IMG/VR virus record: IMGVR_UViG_3300044712_001062
Coordinates: 62,001-126,000 of that record
Strand: one strand, 5' to 3'
Source of the DNA: a virus
Length of the DNA: 64,000 nucleotides
Numbering within the stretch: position 1 is the first letter of the stretch; each line of letters opens with the position of its first letter. The notes beneath the pieces were generated by a model, which was not told the origin of the DNA, made no database searches, and saw only the letters and a list, made by a program, of their open reading frames with translations. Of this stretch, positions 1 to 7,913 are shown piece after piece. Made by a program: the position numbers and the translations under genes.

Positions 1-150
1 TAACTGTGTAATGGTAATTTTGGTTTCATTGAATTCTGCTTCAAGGGATGCATATCGTTCAATGTTACCTTCATTCATTGCGACGATCATTGCCTGTTCA
101 AGTGTGTTTAGTTTGTTTGTAGCAAACGTCTTTAAAACATCTATATTCAT
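1..150 (-). CDS. Small hypothetical protein, cut by the window edge
   Basis: A reading frame opens with ATG at 148-150 and runs 50 codons to the left edge without a stop, so the C-terminus is missing. It begins MNIDVLKTFATNKL and is probably helical, with many Ala, Leu and Glu residues. It lies 2 bp after the stop of the preceding minus-strand gene, so it is likely the last visible gene of the fibre operon. Position suggests a tail-associated or fibre-assembly role, which is only inference. Confidence 0.6.
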   Translation of the reverse strand, partial: MNIDVLKTFATNKLNTLEQAMIVAMNEGNIERYASLEAEFNETKITITQL

Positions 151-152
151 AT

Positions 153-695
153 TTAACTCCATGATAAGTTACTGCGAAGAGTATTTCCATAAATCATTCG
201 CATATTATCCATTAATTGTAGACGAGGATCAATACCACCAAATGTTGCGACGTTACCCACCGGCACTGCATTAGTTACAGTAGTTACAGTTCCCACAGTT
301 GTAACAGTTCCGCTGGCAATTATCGCTGAATCACAAACGGTGCGTTGACGTTGTTGAACATCTTGAGTTGCCGATGGCTCTAAAAACTTGGTGATTTGTT
401 TAAGTTGCCATAAGTTTTTCTCGAAAAAGTCAGCAATGTTGGTTGACATCGCAGCATCATCATAATAAATTTGTAGGATATCACTGTTATCCATTGATGA
501 TGTATCATAATCCAACGTTAGAACATTGGCATTTACGGTTCCACCAGTTGATGGATCTGCGAAATTGTAAATGATGATATTGTCAGTTACATTCGTAATT
601 AATAGAACACTTGCAAGTGAAATTGAAGTGTAATCATTAAAAGTGATTTGTCGTGTGGCTTTGTTGAATGTATAGTCAAAAATTAAAGTTTTCAT
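153..695 (-). CDS. Putative virion protein next to tail fibre
   Basis: This 180-aa protein has a beta-rich N-terminal half (about 1-85), a helical segment with FFEKNLWQLKQITKFLEP (about 89-106), then TQDVQQRQRTV, a Thr/Val-rich stretch (TVTTVGTVTTVTNAV) and a C-terminal DPRLQLMDNMRMIYGNTLR. From memory, the pattern 'QDVQQRQR ... TV repeats ... DPR ... YxNxxR' recurs in phage proteins encoded beside tail fibres. It starts 3 bp after the fibre gene stop, so the two are co-transcribed. A structural or fibre-attachment role is inferred. Confidence 0.6.
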   Translation of the reverse strand: MKTLIFDYTFNKATRQITFNDYTSISLASVLLITNVTDNIIIYNFADPSTGGTVNANVLTLDYDTSSMDNSDILQIYYDDAAMSTNIADFFEKNLWQLKQITKFLEPSATQDVQQRQRTVCDSAIIASGTVTTVGTVTTVTNAVPVGNVATFGGIDPRLQLMDNMRMIYGNTLRSNLSWS

Positions 696-698
696 TTC

Positions 699-3600
699 TC
701 ACCCCAAGGCGATTGATAATGCAATGGCAATTGCTTGTGATACTCCACCACTTGAAGCCGGTAACTGACCACTTGGAACTTTACCATCTGCACCCAAACT
801 TGCTATTCCATTCACATTTCCTTTACTTGATATAAAGGTATCAATCTGTGCATGAGTATTTGTACCTTGATCATAGGTGTGAGAATGAGTGCTAATAGTT
901 CCAATTAACTTGGCTTCGATTTCAGCACCAGTTATGTCAGAATTCTTTTGGGCATCTGAAGGTGCATGAGTTGCCTGGCTATGATCATATGCAGTTTTAC
1001 CTTTATCACCGACATATGCAGTGGTTGACGATTCTCCTAATGCTAAATGCGCTGATGATATATGAGATTGGATATTAACATTGGCAGGTTCATAAACTCC
1101 AGTGTGATTATGTGTTGATATTGCATATGTTGATGTATCAATGGACCATGTATTTTCTGCAGTTTTCTTTAGTAATCCATATGTTCCAGTTAATGCTGCA
1201 ATGTTTGTTAGATCGGTATCTGCTGGTTGATATACACCACTATGATTATGTGTGGATATAGCGGCATCAGTAATTCCATAACCAGCGAGGGTAGTTGCTG
1301 GATTTTGTTTACCATTCCAAGTTGACTTTTCGGTGTCAGTTACAAAACGGTTGGTTGAATCTTGAGTAATTATACTTGGTGGGTGATTTGCTGGATGAGT
1401 ATAGTTGTTGGCATCACTTGGGGCATGTAATGATGTTATGTGGGTTTGAATTGCTGCATCGGCTGGTTCATAACTGTGAGTGTGGGAATTTATTCCACCA
1501 GTTAATACACTTTCAATTTCACTTTTAGTTATGTCAGAGTTTTTCTGGGCATTGCTTGGAGCATGTGAAGATTGGCTGTGATTGTAGGCAGTGTTACCAT
1601 AATCACCACGGAATGCCGTAGATGAAGTTGTACCGAGTGCCACACCTTCATTAATACGGACGTAAACGGTTCCAGACCACCTATATGCGTAGTTAGTATC
1701 GATGGTAATGTATGCGACTCCAGAATCGCCAGTAACTGGAAGTGCTGCATAATTGGCAACTTCAATGATATCGTCTACGTATGCGGGTAATTGAGTTGTC
1801 GGGATTTTACCACTTTCATTGAGGGATGCCAAACCATTTACTGCACCTTTACTCGCAATAAACGTGTCAATCGTTGAATGTGAATTGGTGCCTGCCCCCG
1901 ATAAGTTTTGGTGAGTGATGTTGCTTTCGTTGATATCGAGGTTTATGGAGTGGTGATCGGTGTCATCGGTTAAACTTAATTTATTACTCAATACGTGAAT
2001 ATTTTTGAATTGGAGGTCTACACCAGACTTTTGGAAGTATAATCCAGTGCCTAAAGTTCCTTGGTTTGATGCTGTATTAACTTCTCCACCAGATCCACCA
2101 CCACTTGCTACGTCAAATAGTCCAAGTTTTCCTGCAGGAATAAACTCTGCTTTAGCAGGATTAGTTAAATCATTTGTACCTTGTTGAACTACAATCCAAC
2201 CACGGAATGTATCGGCTGTGTTGTAGGGGTTTATTTCAATAGCAGTTTGAATTGCAGATTTTGCTGCTTCAAGGGTTGCATATTCAACTTGTCCATATTG
2301 AATGTCATTGGAATTGGTGTATGCGTAGAGTGATACAACTTGAATTGTCCAATATCCTGCAGTTACATCAACGAGTGTTCCGTTTCCATCATCATAGTGA
2401 TCTGGGTCTATAGTTGTTGTGGCTGCTTCATTTGAAACCCATCCACCATCACCGTCTCGATAATAGTAGTAGAATTCACAAGGGCCTTCTGCATTTGATA
2501 CAATGACATTTGGTGATTTTTTAGATACACTGTAATTTGCGCAATTATCGAAAGTTCTACCTGCAGATCGTTTAATAGTTAGACCACTGTTGGCTGAATA
2601 AGTGTTACCCTCGATGTTGAATGCACCGAAATTTTCCAAGAAGTCAGTTAACTGGGCTTGTAAATCACAATTGTAAGTGGGTTCAGTTCGAGCATCAGTA
2701 ATTTCAGTTGCACCGGGACCGGGATGATCAAGCCATCCTATTACAATGAGATCACGACGATCATCATCAGTATACATATCACTGGTAACTAAAATGTCAC
2801 CATCGGCATTGATACAAACATATGAAGTATCGACTGTCGCAATGTAAGGGTCATCAAGGGCTGTTTGCGATTCCCAAGTTACCAAAGTTTTAACAGGGTG
2901 TAACGGATCGGTGTAATTGTTAATGACGATACCTGAACCTGCTGATATGTCAAATTTAGTTGGGTTAACATTGATTGAAAGTTCTCCACCAGTTAATAGA
3001 CCAGTTGATAATGCGGTGATATATTGGTTATGCTCGGCAATTGCAGCAGTTGATAATGGCTTGTTTAAATCACTGGTATTATCAACATTGTTTAATGATA
3101 GATCGGTTTTGGTGAGTCCATGTAGATTTCCAGTTGCTTGAGAGTGATCATAGGCTGTTTTACCACGATCTCCACGGTATGCTGTAGTATTAGTTTCACC
3201 GAGTTGTAAAGTGGTATGATCGTGGGTTGATATAGTGCCGATTAATTTGGCTTCGATTTCAGCCTTGGTTATGTCAGCATTGGCTTGTGCTGAAGCAGGA
3301 GCATGAGGTGTCGAAATATGAGTTTGGATGTTTGCATTGGCTGGTTCTGCCCCAATTTGTGATGCATTAACTCCATGAGGGTTGTTAGTTGCTGAAATGT
3401 GTGATTGGATGTTATTGTTGTAGGGTTCGTAAATTCCACTGTGGTTATGATTGGTATCAGATTTTGCTGATAATGTTGTATCTAAATTTGTTATGTCAGT
3501 TTGAGCATGAACATGTGGATTTGGATTACGAGTATCTGACAACCTGGAATCATTTGTATTAACTTTGTTAGATAGATCAGATGCAGAAGCCTTTAAATTT

Positions 3601-3926
3601 AATTCACTTTCAAGTTCAGCATGTGTTTTAGTTCCAATGTTAGTTAGTAAAGTATGATCTCTCACACCTTCTATCGATCCATTAATCCACGTACCATTTG
3701 AATATTTTAAACCTTGGCCGTTAACTGGAGTATCTATTTGAACGTCCTGGAGATTATCTAATTGATTATCATATGGTAAAGAATTCCAAGATACAATACC
3801 ATTACCAATCTTCCAATTCCCAGTATCGGTTTCGTAGGCTTGCTCGCCTTCAAGTAACACTGGATTGGACATTGACCAATTCAATGCTGTATCTCTCAAA
3901 ACTTGTCTTCGCACCATAATTACCAA
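699..3926 (-). CDS. Large repetitive tail fibre protein
   Basis: This is a 1075-aa fibre. The N-terminal segment (about 4-55, RRQVLRDTALNWSMSNPVLL then GEQAYETDTGNWKIGNG) is a module I recognise at the start of many phage tail fibres and host-recognition proteins. The rest is built of repeats: SHNHSGVYEPA, NIQTHISSPHAPS, TTAYRGDRGKTAYDHSQ and KSEIEAKLIGTIS-like units occur several times, giving a long trimeric shaft. A beta-rich domain near 310-620 interrupts the shaft, and Gly/Ser-rich linkers follow. A late-type promoter lies 24 bp upstream, so the ATG at 3926 would be leaderless; an in-frame ATG at 3917 is the alternative. Expected role: host cell-surface adsorption. Confidence 0.85.
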   Translation of the reverse strand: MVIMVRRQVLRDTALNWSMSNPVLLEGEQAYETDTGNWKIGNGIVSWNSLPYDNQLDNLQDVQIDTPVNGQGLKYSNGTWINGSIEGVRDHTLLTNIGTKTHAELESELNLKASASDLSNKVNTNDSRLSDTRNPNPHVHAQTDITNLDTTLSAKSDTNHNHSGIYEPYNNNIQSHISATNNPHGVNASQIGAEPANANIQTHISTPHAPASAQANADITKAEIEAKLIGTISTHDHTTLQLGETNTTAYRGDRGKTAYDHSQATGNLHGLTKTDLSLNNVDNTSDLNKPLSTAAIAEHNQYITALSTGLLTGGELSINVNPTKFDISAGSGIVINNYTDPLHPVKTLVTWESQTALDDPYIATVDTSYVCINADGDILVTSDMYTDDDRRDLIVIGWLDHPGPGATEITDARTEPTYNCDLQAQLTDFLENFGAFNIEGNTYSANSGLTIKRSAGRTFDNCANYSVSKKSPNVIVSNAEGPCEFYYYYRDGDGGWVSNEAATTTIDPDHYDDGNGTLVDVTAGYWTIQVVSLYAYTNSNDIQYGQVEYATLEAAKSAIQTAIEINPYNTADTFRGWIVVQQGTNDLTNPAKAEFIPAGKLGLFDVASGGGSGGEVNTASNQGTLGTGLYFQKSGVDLQFKNIHVLSNKLSLTDDTDHHSINLDINESNITHQNLSGAGTNSHSTIDTFIASKGAVNGLASLNESGKIPTTQLPAYVDDIIEVANYAALPVTGDSGVAYITIDTNYAYRWSGTVYVRINEGVALGTTSSTAFRGDYGNTAYNHSQSSHAPSNAQKNSDITKSEIESVLTGGINSHTHSYEPADAAIQTHITSLHAPSDANNYTHPANHPPSIITQDSTNRFVTDTEKSTWNGKQNPATTLAGYGITDAAISTHNHSGVYQPADTDLTNIAALTGTYGLLKKTAENTWSIDTSTYAISTHNHTGVYEPANVNIQSHISSAHLALGESSTTAYVGDKGKTAYDHSQATHAPSDAQKNSDITGAEIEAKLIGTISTHSHTYDQGTNTHAQIDTFISSKGNVNGIASLGADGKVPSGQLPASSGGVSQAIAIALSIALG

Positions 3927-3930
3927 TGGT

Positions 3931-3950
3931 GGATATTTACAATATAAAAT
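3931..3950 (-). promoter_or_regulatory. Late-type promoter for the minus-strand tail fibre
   Basis: Read on the minus strand this is ATTTTATATTGTAAATATCC, a TATA box followed by the GTAAAT extension shared by structural-gene promoters on the plus strand. The TATA start is about 24 bp before the fibre ATG. This ties the left fibre module to the late class although it lies on the opposite strand. Confidence 0.6.
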
Positions 3951-3970
3951 AGGGGTGTGGATAAAAATTT

Positions 3971-4531
3971 TTATAATGTTAAAATAGAATGCTTAATTTT
4001 ATCCACAGTAACTTGAAGAGGATATAATCCAGTATCAAAATAAATAACATTCAAATTGAATAATTTAAATATCAATTTATATCTTTCTATTATTGATTCT
4101 GCATATTTAATAGTCATATATTCCTGGCGAGCATTACACCGTTGAAATAAAGTAAATGGTGTTGAATATAAAAATATTACTAATTCGGGTTTGATAATAT
4201 TAGATGGTTGCGCGTTAAACACTTCACTTATTGCATCAAATGGACAACATCCAAATTCCGATTCTAATTTAAGACTTTGATAAGTTAGTGAGCAAATGTA
4301 ACTGCGATCAGAAATTGTTAACTGATCATCATAGACTTTTATGGTGTTGTATAATTTCTCTCGATCTTCTGCAAACAATTTAATTTCGTCAAATGTATTT
4401 TCAACATTGAGTAATTTTAATTTAGTTTCAGGACTTGGTTCTCGAATATATTTTGCCTGAAGGCAATCTTTTAATAGATTAATTATTGTAGTTTTCCCAC
4501 TACCATCACAACCAACAAAATGAATTAACAT
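3971..4531 (-). CDS. Thymidylate kinase-like dNMP kinase
   Basis: This 186-aa P-loop kinase has a Walker A motif GCDGSGKTT at residues 7-15, REPSP at 30-34 and ISDRSYICSLTYQ at 73-85, matching the DR(S/Y) substrate-lid region of the thymidylate kinase family. Expected reaction: ATP-dependent phosphorylation of dTMP or another dNMP, feeding viral DNA synthesis. It is slightly shorter than cellular enzymes (about 200-210 aa), and the C-terminal half is diverged, so the substrate could be another nucleotide. A TATA-like stretch (TTTTTTATATAA) precedes the start by about 30 bp; it lacks the late-type extension, so the gene is probably expressed separately from the fibre. Confidence 0.75.
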   Translation of the reverse strand: MLIHFVGCDGSGKTTIINLLKDCLQAKYIREPSPETKLKLLNVENTFDEIKLFAEDREKLYNTIKVYDDQLTISDRSYICSLTYQSLKLESEFGCCPFDAISEVFNAQPSNIIKPELVIFLYSTPFTLFQRCNARQEYMTIKYAESIIERYKLIFKLFNLNVIYFDTGLYPLQVTVDKIKHSILTL

Positions 4532-4594
4532 ACTATATATAGTGTGTTAATTATATAAAAAATAGAGGGTGAAAATTTTATAAATTTACAAATT

Positions 4595-4957
4595 TCAAGT
4601 TATATCACTTGCTGATATTCGCTGAATGATTCGAACATTTTCTTTCATATCCTGCATTTTGGCAATGAATATATTTTCAAGATCTTTTCCAATTTGCCTG
4701 GGGGTTTTTGCAGGGGTGTAAACATTGGTTGGTCTGCCAAATCCTGCTCTAATTGTTTCAGATACTCTAATAAACCCCATCATCTTTAATTCTTTAAGAG
4801 CATTTGATACCTCGGGTTGCCTCAAATCAGTAATTCTTTCTATTTCATGTTGAGTAGACTCGGGATTCTGGAGGATAAATGCTAATACCCTCGCATTTCT
4901 TTCTTTCATCGAGAGTTGTTTCATAGCATCGATGATTACTTCGGTGTTTGTTGACAT
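4595..4957 (-). CDS. Winged helix-turn-helix transcriptional regulator
   Basis: This 120-aa protein has a winged-HTH core at about 20-80: NARVLAFILQNPESTQHEIE then TDLRQPEVSNALKELKMMGF, where QPEVSNALKELK reads as the recognition helix and RVSETIRAGFGRP as the wing. The C-terminal third (KDLENIFIAKMQDMKENVR) looks like a dimerising helix. The layout resembles archaeal MarR/TrmB-like regulators. It probably represses or activates viral early genes. It sits between the kinase and a zinc microprotein, all on the minus strand. Confidence 0.75.
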   Translation of the reverse strand: MSTNTEVIIDAMKQLSMKERNARVLAFILQNPESTQHEIERITDLRQPEVSNALKELKMMGFIRVSETIRAGFGRPTNVYTPAKTPRQIGKDLENIFIAKMQDMKENVRIIQRISASDIT

Positions 4958-5074
4958 AATACATAGTATGCGGTCTATGCTTATATATGTATCGTTGAAT
5001 CTTACTTTGATTATAGTTTGGAGAATAGATATGAGAATAAATAAATTAAAACAGATAATGTAAGTTTAACTCTT

Positions 5075-5209
5075 TCATATTCTCCTTGGATGATATATGA
5101 GTTCCTTTACATAACAACGATCGTTTTCAGTTTTTAATTTACAATTTTGACACTTTGGGTTTTGAATACAAGTGTTAATAAAGTTCCTTGTTACCTTAAT
5201 TCTAATCAC
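5075..5209 (-). CDS. Cys-rich zinc-binding microprotein
   Basis: A 44-codon frame starts at GTG (5207-5209) and contains NTCIQNPKCQNCKLKTENDR followed by CYVKEL, giving a C-x5-C-x2-C-x8-C pattern typical of a small zinc ribbon. An AT-rich TATA-like stretch (CTTAAATATT on the minus strand) lies about 30-40 bp upstream. It is too short for an ordinary ORF cut-off, but the ordered cysteines argue that it is real. Function unknown; zinc microproteins in viruses often bind nucleic acid or host regulators. Confidence 0.55.
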   Translation of the reverse strand: MIRIKVTRNFINTCIQNPKCQNCKLKTENDRCYVKELIYHPRRI

Positions 5210-5301
5210 AAAATATAGATGGACGTGCTATTATTTAATATTTAAGATATGGCGATCATTGGAATATTATAGAAAGGTATTTATAATGTAAAGAACTATT
5301 T

Positions 5302-5372
5302 GTATGTGCTACGATGACAAAGCAAAATGGAGAAGGACATAAGGAACCCTTTTCCTTTCTGTTTTGTTAAGG
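5302..5372 (+). ncRNA. Viral small RNA family, copy A
   Basis: A TATA box (TTTATAAT, 5280-5287) lies 22 bp before the family start motif GTATGTGC. The body ACAAAGCAAAATGGAGAAGG can fold on a pyrimidine-rich partner (CCCTTTTCCTTTCTGTTTTG) and ends in GTTTTGTTAAGG. This plus-strand copy faces copy B about 390 bp away. It shares start motif, TATA spacing and hairpin type with eight other copies in the window. No conserved ORF is present across the copies. Function unknown. Confidence 0.6.
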
Positions 5373-5423
5373 GAATTTCTTGAGATTTAATTTGCTTTTT
5401 TCGATTTGTCGCTTTTCGATATA

Positions 5424-5477
5424 GTTCTCCAAGAAGGATTTGATGATTATTTGTCTATTGGTTCTCCAAGAAGGACT
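5424..5477. repeat. Short direct repeat with leader motif
   Basis: GTTCTCCAAGAAGGATT at 5424-5440 recurs as GTTCTCCAAGAAGGACT at 5461-5477, 37 bp apart. On the minus strand it contains the CTTGGAG Shine-Dalgarno core used by the early genes, so it may be the remnant of leaders whose genes were lost. Confidence 0.5.
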
Positions 5478-5484
5478 TAAATGA

Positions 5485-5667
5485 TCAATTATTGACATTC
5501 ACATTCTTATGGTATTCGATGTTATGAGTGTGATCGATGATCATATCGTCTTTGATCTGATATCGAATTCTCATGTGGTTGTATGCGTTGTCTATGAACG
5601 TGCCATAGTTTATGATGTCATAAAGCATGGAGTTGTATTCATTGGTGGTCAATATTCTTTTATGCAT
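5485..5667 (-). CDS. Hypothetical 60-aa protein
   Basis: This frame begins MHKRILTTNEYNSMLYDII and is rich in Asn, Asp, His and Tyr. A TATA box (CCTTTATATACTG on the minus strand, 5681-5692) ends about 15 bp before the ATG, fitting a leaderless archaeal start. The overlapping plus-strand frame (5509-5712) has no comparable promoter. It lies between small RNA copies A and B. No family recognised. Confidence 0.45.
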   Translation of the reverse strand: MHKRILTTNEYNSMLYDIINYGTFIDNAYNHMRIRYQIKDDMIIDHTHNIEYHKNVNVNN

Positions 5668-5680
5668 AGTGATCGGTTGA

Positions 5681-5692
5681 CAGTATATAAAG
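5681..5692 (-). promoter_or_regulatory. TATA promoter for the 60-aa gene
   Basis: The minus-strand sequence CCTTTATATACTG places the TATA box about 20-25 bp before the ATG at 5667. It lacks the GTAAAT extension of the late promoters. Confidence 0.45.
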
Positions 5693-5761
5693 GTTTGTAT
5701 AACCCCAGATGAGATTTGACCTCACGAAAGGTTGGTTGGCGTGGAGGATCGATTAATGTCA

Positions 5762-5830
5762 TAACAAACAACAAAGAAGAAAAAGATCTGTTTCTTTTCT
5801 TCTGTGTTATTGGTTACTTGGTGCACATAC
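5762..5830 (-). ncRNA. Viral small RNA family, copy B
   Basis: On the minus strand a TATA box (TTTATAAA, 5847-5854) lies 24 bp before GTATGTGCACC. The RNA then forms a hairpin between an AACACAGAAGAAAAGAAA arm and a TCTTTTTCTTCTTTGTTG arm, ending GTTTGTTATG. The TATA box abuts the stop codon of the upstream gene (5856-6251), so the unit begins where that gene ends. It converges with copy A. Confidence 0.6.
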
Positions 5831-5855
5831 AAATATGTCTTTACTGTTTATAAAA

Positions 5856-6251
5856 CTATTCTTTGAAATTGGCAAAATGTTCGCGGATGTTTACATGTTT
5901 TGTATCATCCATTAAATTGTATATGGATTCAATTCCACCATCATGAGAGTAGACTCTGATGTATTGTTTTGGGAGATCTTCCCATTTTGAAATTCCTATG
6001 GTTCTGATAATTTTCATTATCAAATCCATACCAGCAGCACTACCAACTCGCTTGGTTTGATTTGTAAGTGGGTAGTTTTTAACATCGTCTAATGCATAGC
6101 CTCCAATACTTTGAGACCATCCACTATCGAGTTTAAGATCTATATAGAATGTAAAGATTCCATGATCTTCAGCGCCGAGATGGGTTTTATTTATTTGAGC
6201 ATTGTGGAGGGTGCATTTGAATCCATTTACTTCTTTTGTTTGTTCAAGCAT
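5856..6251 (-). CDS. Conserved phage-type hypothetical protein
   Basis: This 131-aa protein has a beta-rich N-terminus (MLEQTKEVNGFKCTLHNAQI) and a GSAAGMDLIMKIIRTIGISK then WEDLPKQYIRVYS segment. From memory, the 'MD-x-I-x-K-I-x-x-x-x-G-V-x-K-WEDLxGxYxRV' pattern appears in small proteins of many tailed phages whose function is unknown. It heads a run of small minus-strand genes and ends at the TATA box of small RNA copy B. Confidence 0.6.
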   Translation of the reverse strand: MLEQTKEVNGFKCTLHNAQINKTHLGAEDHGIFTFYIDLKLDSGWSQSIGGYALDDVKNYPLTNQTKRVGSAAGMDLIMKIIRTIGISKWEDLPKQYIRVYSHDGGIESIYNLMDDTKHVNIREHFANFKE

Positions 6252-6270
6252 GATGATTACCTAATAATGG

Positions 6271-6510
6271 TTAGTAGAAAAATACTAATTGCCATGGGGG
6301 CCAACCCCATATGTGAAATTTGTTTAGCATGTAGTAGACGAAAAATGATCCAAGGAGGAATTGAGCGAGTCCGAATATGAAGGTTGGCCAATCTTGAAAG
6401 CGATATCCGTCTATGAGTTCATCGAGTGAGAAATAGATAAGGGCGAAGCCTACCAATCCCCAGAAGGTGAATTCAAGTGGGCCTGTTGAGCCTGGAGGTT
6501 GCAATATCAT
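6271..6510 (-). CDS. Small two-helix membrane protein
   Basis: This 79-aa protein has two hydrophobic segments: FTFWGLVGFALIYFSL (about 14-29) and FIFGLAQFLLGSFFVYYML (about 44-62), separated by a polar DELIDGYRFQDWP turn. Aromatic residues flank both segments, as in interfacial anchors. It lies between two small soluble proteins in the minus-strand operon. A holin-like or membrane-remodelling role is possible but unsupported. Confidence 0.6.
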   Translation of the reverse strand: MILQPPGSTGPLEFTFWGLVGFALIYFSLDELIDGYRFQDWPTFIFGLAQFLLGSFFVYYMLNKFHIWGWPPWQLVFFY

Positions 6511-6528
6511 GATTATTTTCCTAAATGA

Positions 6529-6780
6529 TCATCGATTTCCCATTTCATGGTTTAATTCGTCATTTTTGAGATCTTCGAATTTGTCGATTAGTTTGTTGAA
6601 TCTTTTCAAATCGTTTTCCATAGAGTTGTATAGTGTGTTGAGGCTGTTAACTGATCCGTCAAATTCATCTTCCATGTTGTAAGATTCAAGGAATGTTTCA
6701 AGTTGTTTGGTTACTTTGATTAGTTTATCGTGAATTTCATCGGCTTCAGTATCTTCAGGTGGATTTGATAGGATTACCAT
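6529..6780 (-). CDS. Acidic coiled-coil protein
   Basis: This 83-aa protein is almost entirely heptad-like: HDKLIKVTKQLETFLES, then SVNSLNTLYNSMENDLKRFN and KLIDKFEDLKNDEL. It has many Asp and Glu residues and no cysteine. The start is preceded on the minus strand by TTTTAAACTTGGAGAAACTCT, the leader used by most genes of this block. Probably a dimeric adaptor; no family recognised. Confidence 0.55.
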   Translation of the reverse strand: MVILSNPPEDTEADEIHDKLIKVTKQLETFLESYNMEDEFDGSVNSLNTLYNSMENDLKRFNKLIDKFEDLKNDELNHEMGNR

Positions 6781-6803
6781 AGAGTTTCTCCAAGTTTAAA
6801 ATT

Positions 6804-7013
6804 TTAATTTATTATACCTACCCATAGGGAAGTATATTTGTGTGGTTCATAATGGCTTGATTGACTTAAAATTTGTATGCGATTTGCTAATCTGATTTTC
6901 ATACATTTTAAAGCAGTGGTACTTCGTATATGAATTCTTTCAATGGTTTGTCCGTTTGTAAATTCGTAGATAGGATAATGATTAATTCTAATTCTTTTGG
7001 CCAATGATGGCAT
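6804..7013 (-). CDS. Basic hypothetical protein
   Basis: The frame is open to 7055, but CTTGGAGAAATCAA lies just before the internal ATG at 7011-7013, so the 69-aa product MPSLAKRIRINHYPIYEF... is preferred. It is rich in Arg, His and Ile, with a predicted basic charge, which would suit nucleic-acid contact. No domain recognised. Confidence 0.5.
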   Translation of the reverse strand: MPSLAKRIRINHYPIYEFTNGQTIERIHIRSTTALKCMKIRLANRIQILSQSSHYEPHKYTSLWVGIIN

Positions 7014-7051
7014 TTGATTTCTCCAAGTAGTAAAATGAAATTGTGGAATGA

Positions 7052-7204
7052 TCACATGAGAACTTTAATTGTTTCCCTGATTTCGATAATTGTATCTTTG
7101 GCTGCTTGGTAATTGTTAAGTTCGATCATGTCCTGGAGATAGTCGTTAAGGTTGGCGATGTAGTTATAGATTTCAGGGTCGATTGGTAGTTTTTTGTAAT
7201 TCAT
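7052..7204 (-). CDS. Hypothetical 50-aa helical protein
   Basis: This is a short frame beginning MNYKKLPIDPEIYNYIANLN and continuing DYLQDMIELNNYQAAKDTI. It is preceded by AACAAGGAGAACCCCC (Shine-Dalgarno) and, about 55 bp upstream, a TATA-like CTTTAAATC. It is probably a single helical hairpin. Function unknown. Confidence 0.5.
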   Translation of the reverse strand: MNYKKLPIDPEIYNYIANLNDYLQDMIELNNYQAAKDTIIEIRETIKVLM

Positions 7205-7327
7205 GGGGGTTCTCCTTGTTTGGTATTATAATAGGTTGGTGTGTAAAGATTTAAAGTTTTTGGTTTGGGTTGTTTAGAATTGAGAATAGTTCAATAATCA
7301 CCTTTGTGGTTTAAAATTGAGAATAGT

Positions 7328-7489
7328 TCACGATCTCATCGGGCAAATGTCTTCGGGAGTGACTGATACGTAATCTTCAATCCATTCATCAAGTTCAGTG
7401 TGGAAATTTTCGTTGATTACTTGCATGATGTCATCGAAGTCATTAGAGTTGATTAAGTGGATTAGATCAGTTTCGAGTCTGGATTTCAT
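7328..7489 (-). CDS. Small acidic protein, paralogue family 1
   Basis: The 53-aa product contains NDFDDIMQVINENFHTELDE then WIEDYVSVTP. The same pattern (acidic-aromatic, two acidic, aliphatic, Met, ... L-x-x-W) occurs in the next two genes upstream (EFEEVMHIIK...ELEDWI and SFEDLMTIIL...DLTTWA). The three genes are consecutive and look like products of local duplication. Function unknown. Confidence 0.5.
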   Translation of the reverse strand: MKSRLETDLIHLINSNDFDDIMQVINENFHTELDEWIEDYVSVTPEDICPMRS

Positions 7490-7491
7490 GA

Positions 7492-7683
7492 TTAATCATC
7501 CTCATGATGGAGGTTTAGGATTATGGAATTGGTGTCGGGATCTGAATGGTTTATTGAGCAATTTTTGTTAATCCAGTCTTCGAGTTCGAAGGGGCTGATT
7601 GTTTTGATGATGTGCATGACTTCTTCGAATTCGAGGTTGTTAAGTGCTGAAATAAGGGTGACTTTAGAATAATCTTCAGGCAT
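7492..7683 (-). CDS. Small acidic protein, paralogue family 1
   Basis: The frame is open to 7734, but the Shine-Dalgarno CACTTGGAGAATTATA sits just before the ATG at 7681-7683, giving a 63-aa product starting MPEDYSKVTLISALNNLEFE. The core EFEEVMHIIKTISPFELEDW matches the neighbouring paralogues. It ends 3 bp before the start of the 7328-7489 gene, so the two are translationally coupled. Confidence 0.5.
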   Translation of the reverse strand: MPEDYSKVTLISALNNLEFEEVMHIIKTISPFELEDWINKNCSINHSDPDTNSIILNLHHEDD

Positions 7684-7730
7684 TATAATTCTCCAAGTGG
7701 ATAATGAGGTTGGTTCACTGATCAAATTGA

Positions 7731-7889
7731 TCAATACAGGCTATCGTAATTTTCATCTGCCCAAGTGGTGAGATCATTTGGGTAGTTTTTAAGGATGATG
7801 GTCATTAGATCTTCGAAGGAATTGAGATTTATGTAAGTGTCAATTACTCTTTCGATGATTGGCTGTGTTTCGGTGGTTGGTTGGTTCAT
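7731..7889 (-). CDS. Small acidic protein, paralogue family 1
   Basis: The 52-aa product begins MNQPTTETQPIIERVIDTYI and has the family core NSFEDLMTIILKNYPNDLTT followed by WADENYD. A CTTGGAGAAC Shine-Dalgarno lies before the ATG. It is the first of three tandem paralogues. A similar fold (a two-helix acidic adaptor) can be supposed for all three. Confidence 0.5.
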   Translation of the reverse strand: MNQPTTETQPIIERVIDTYINLNSFEDLMTIILKNYPNDLTTWADENYDSLY

Positions 7890-7913
7890 TTTGAGTTCTC
7901 CAAGTTGTTAATT

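Noticed and set aside
5509-5712. 67-aa plus-strand frame between small RNA copies A and B
   Set aside because: The overlapping minus-strand frame has a well-placed TATA box; this one does not.
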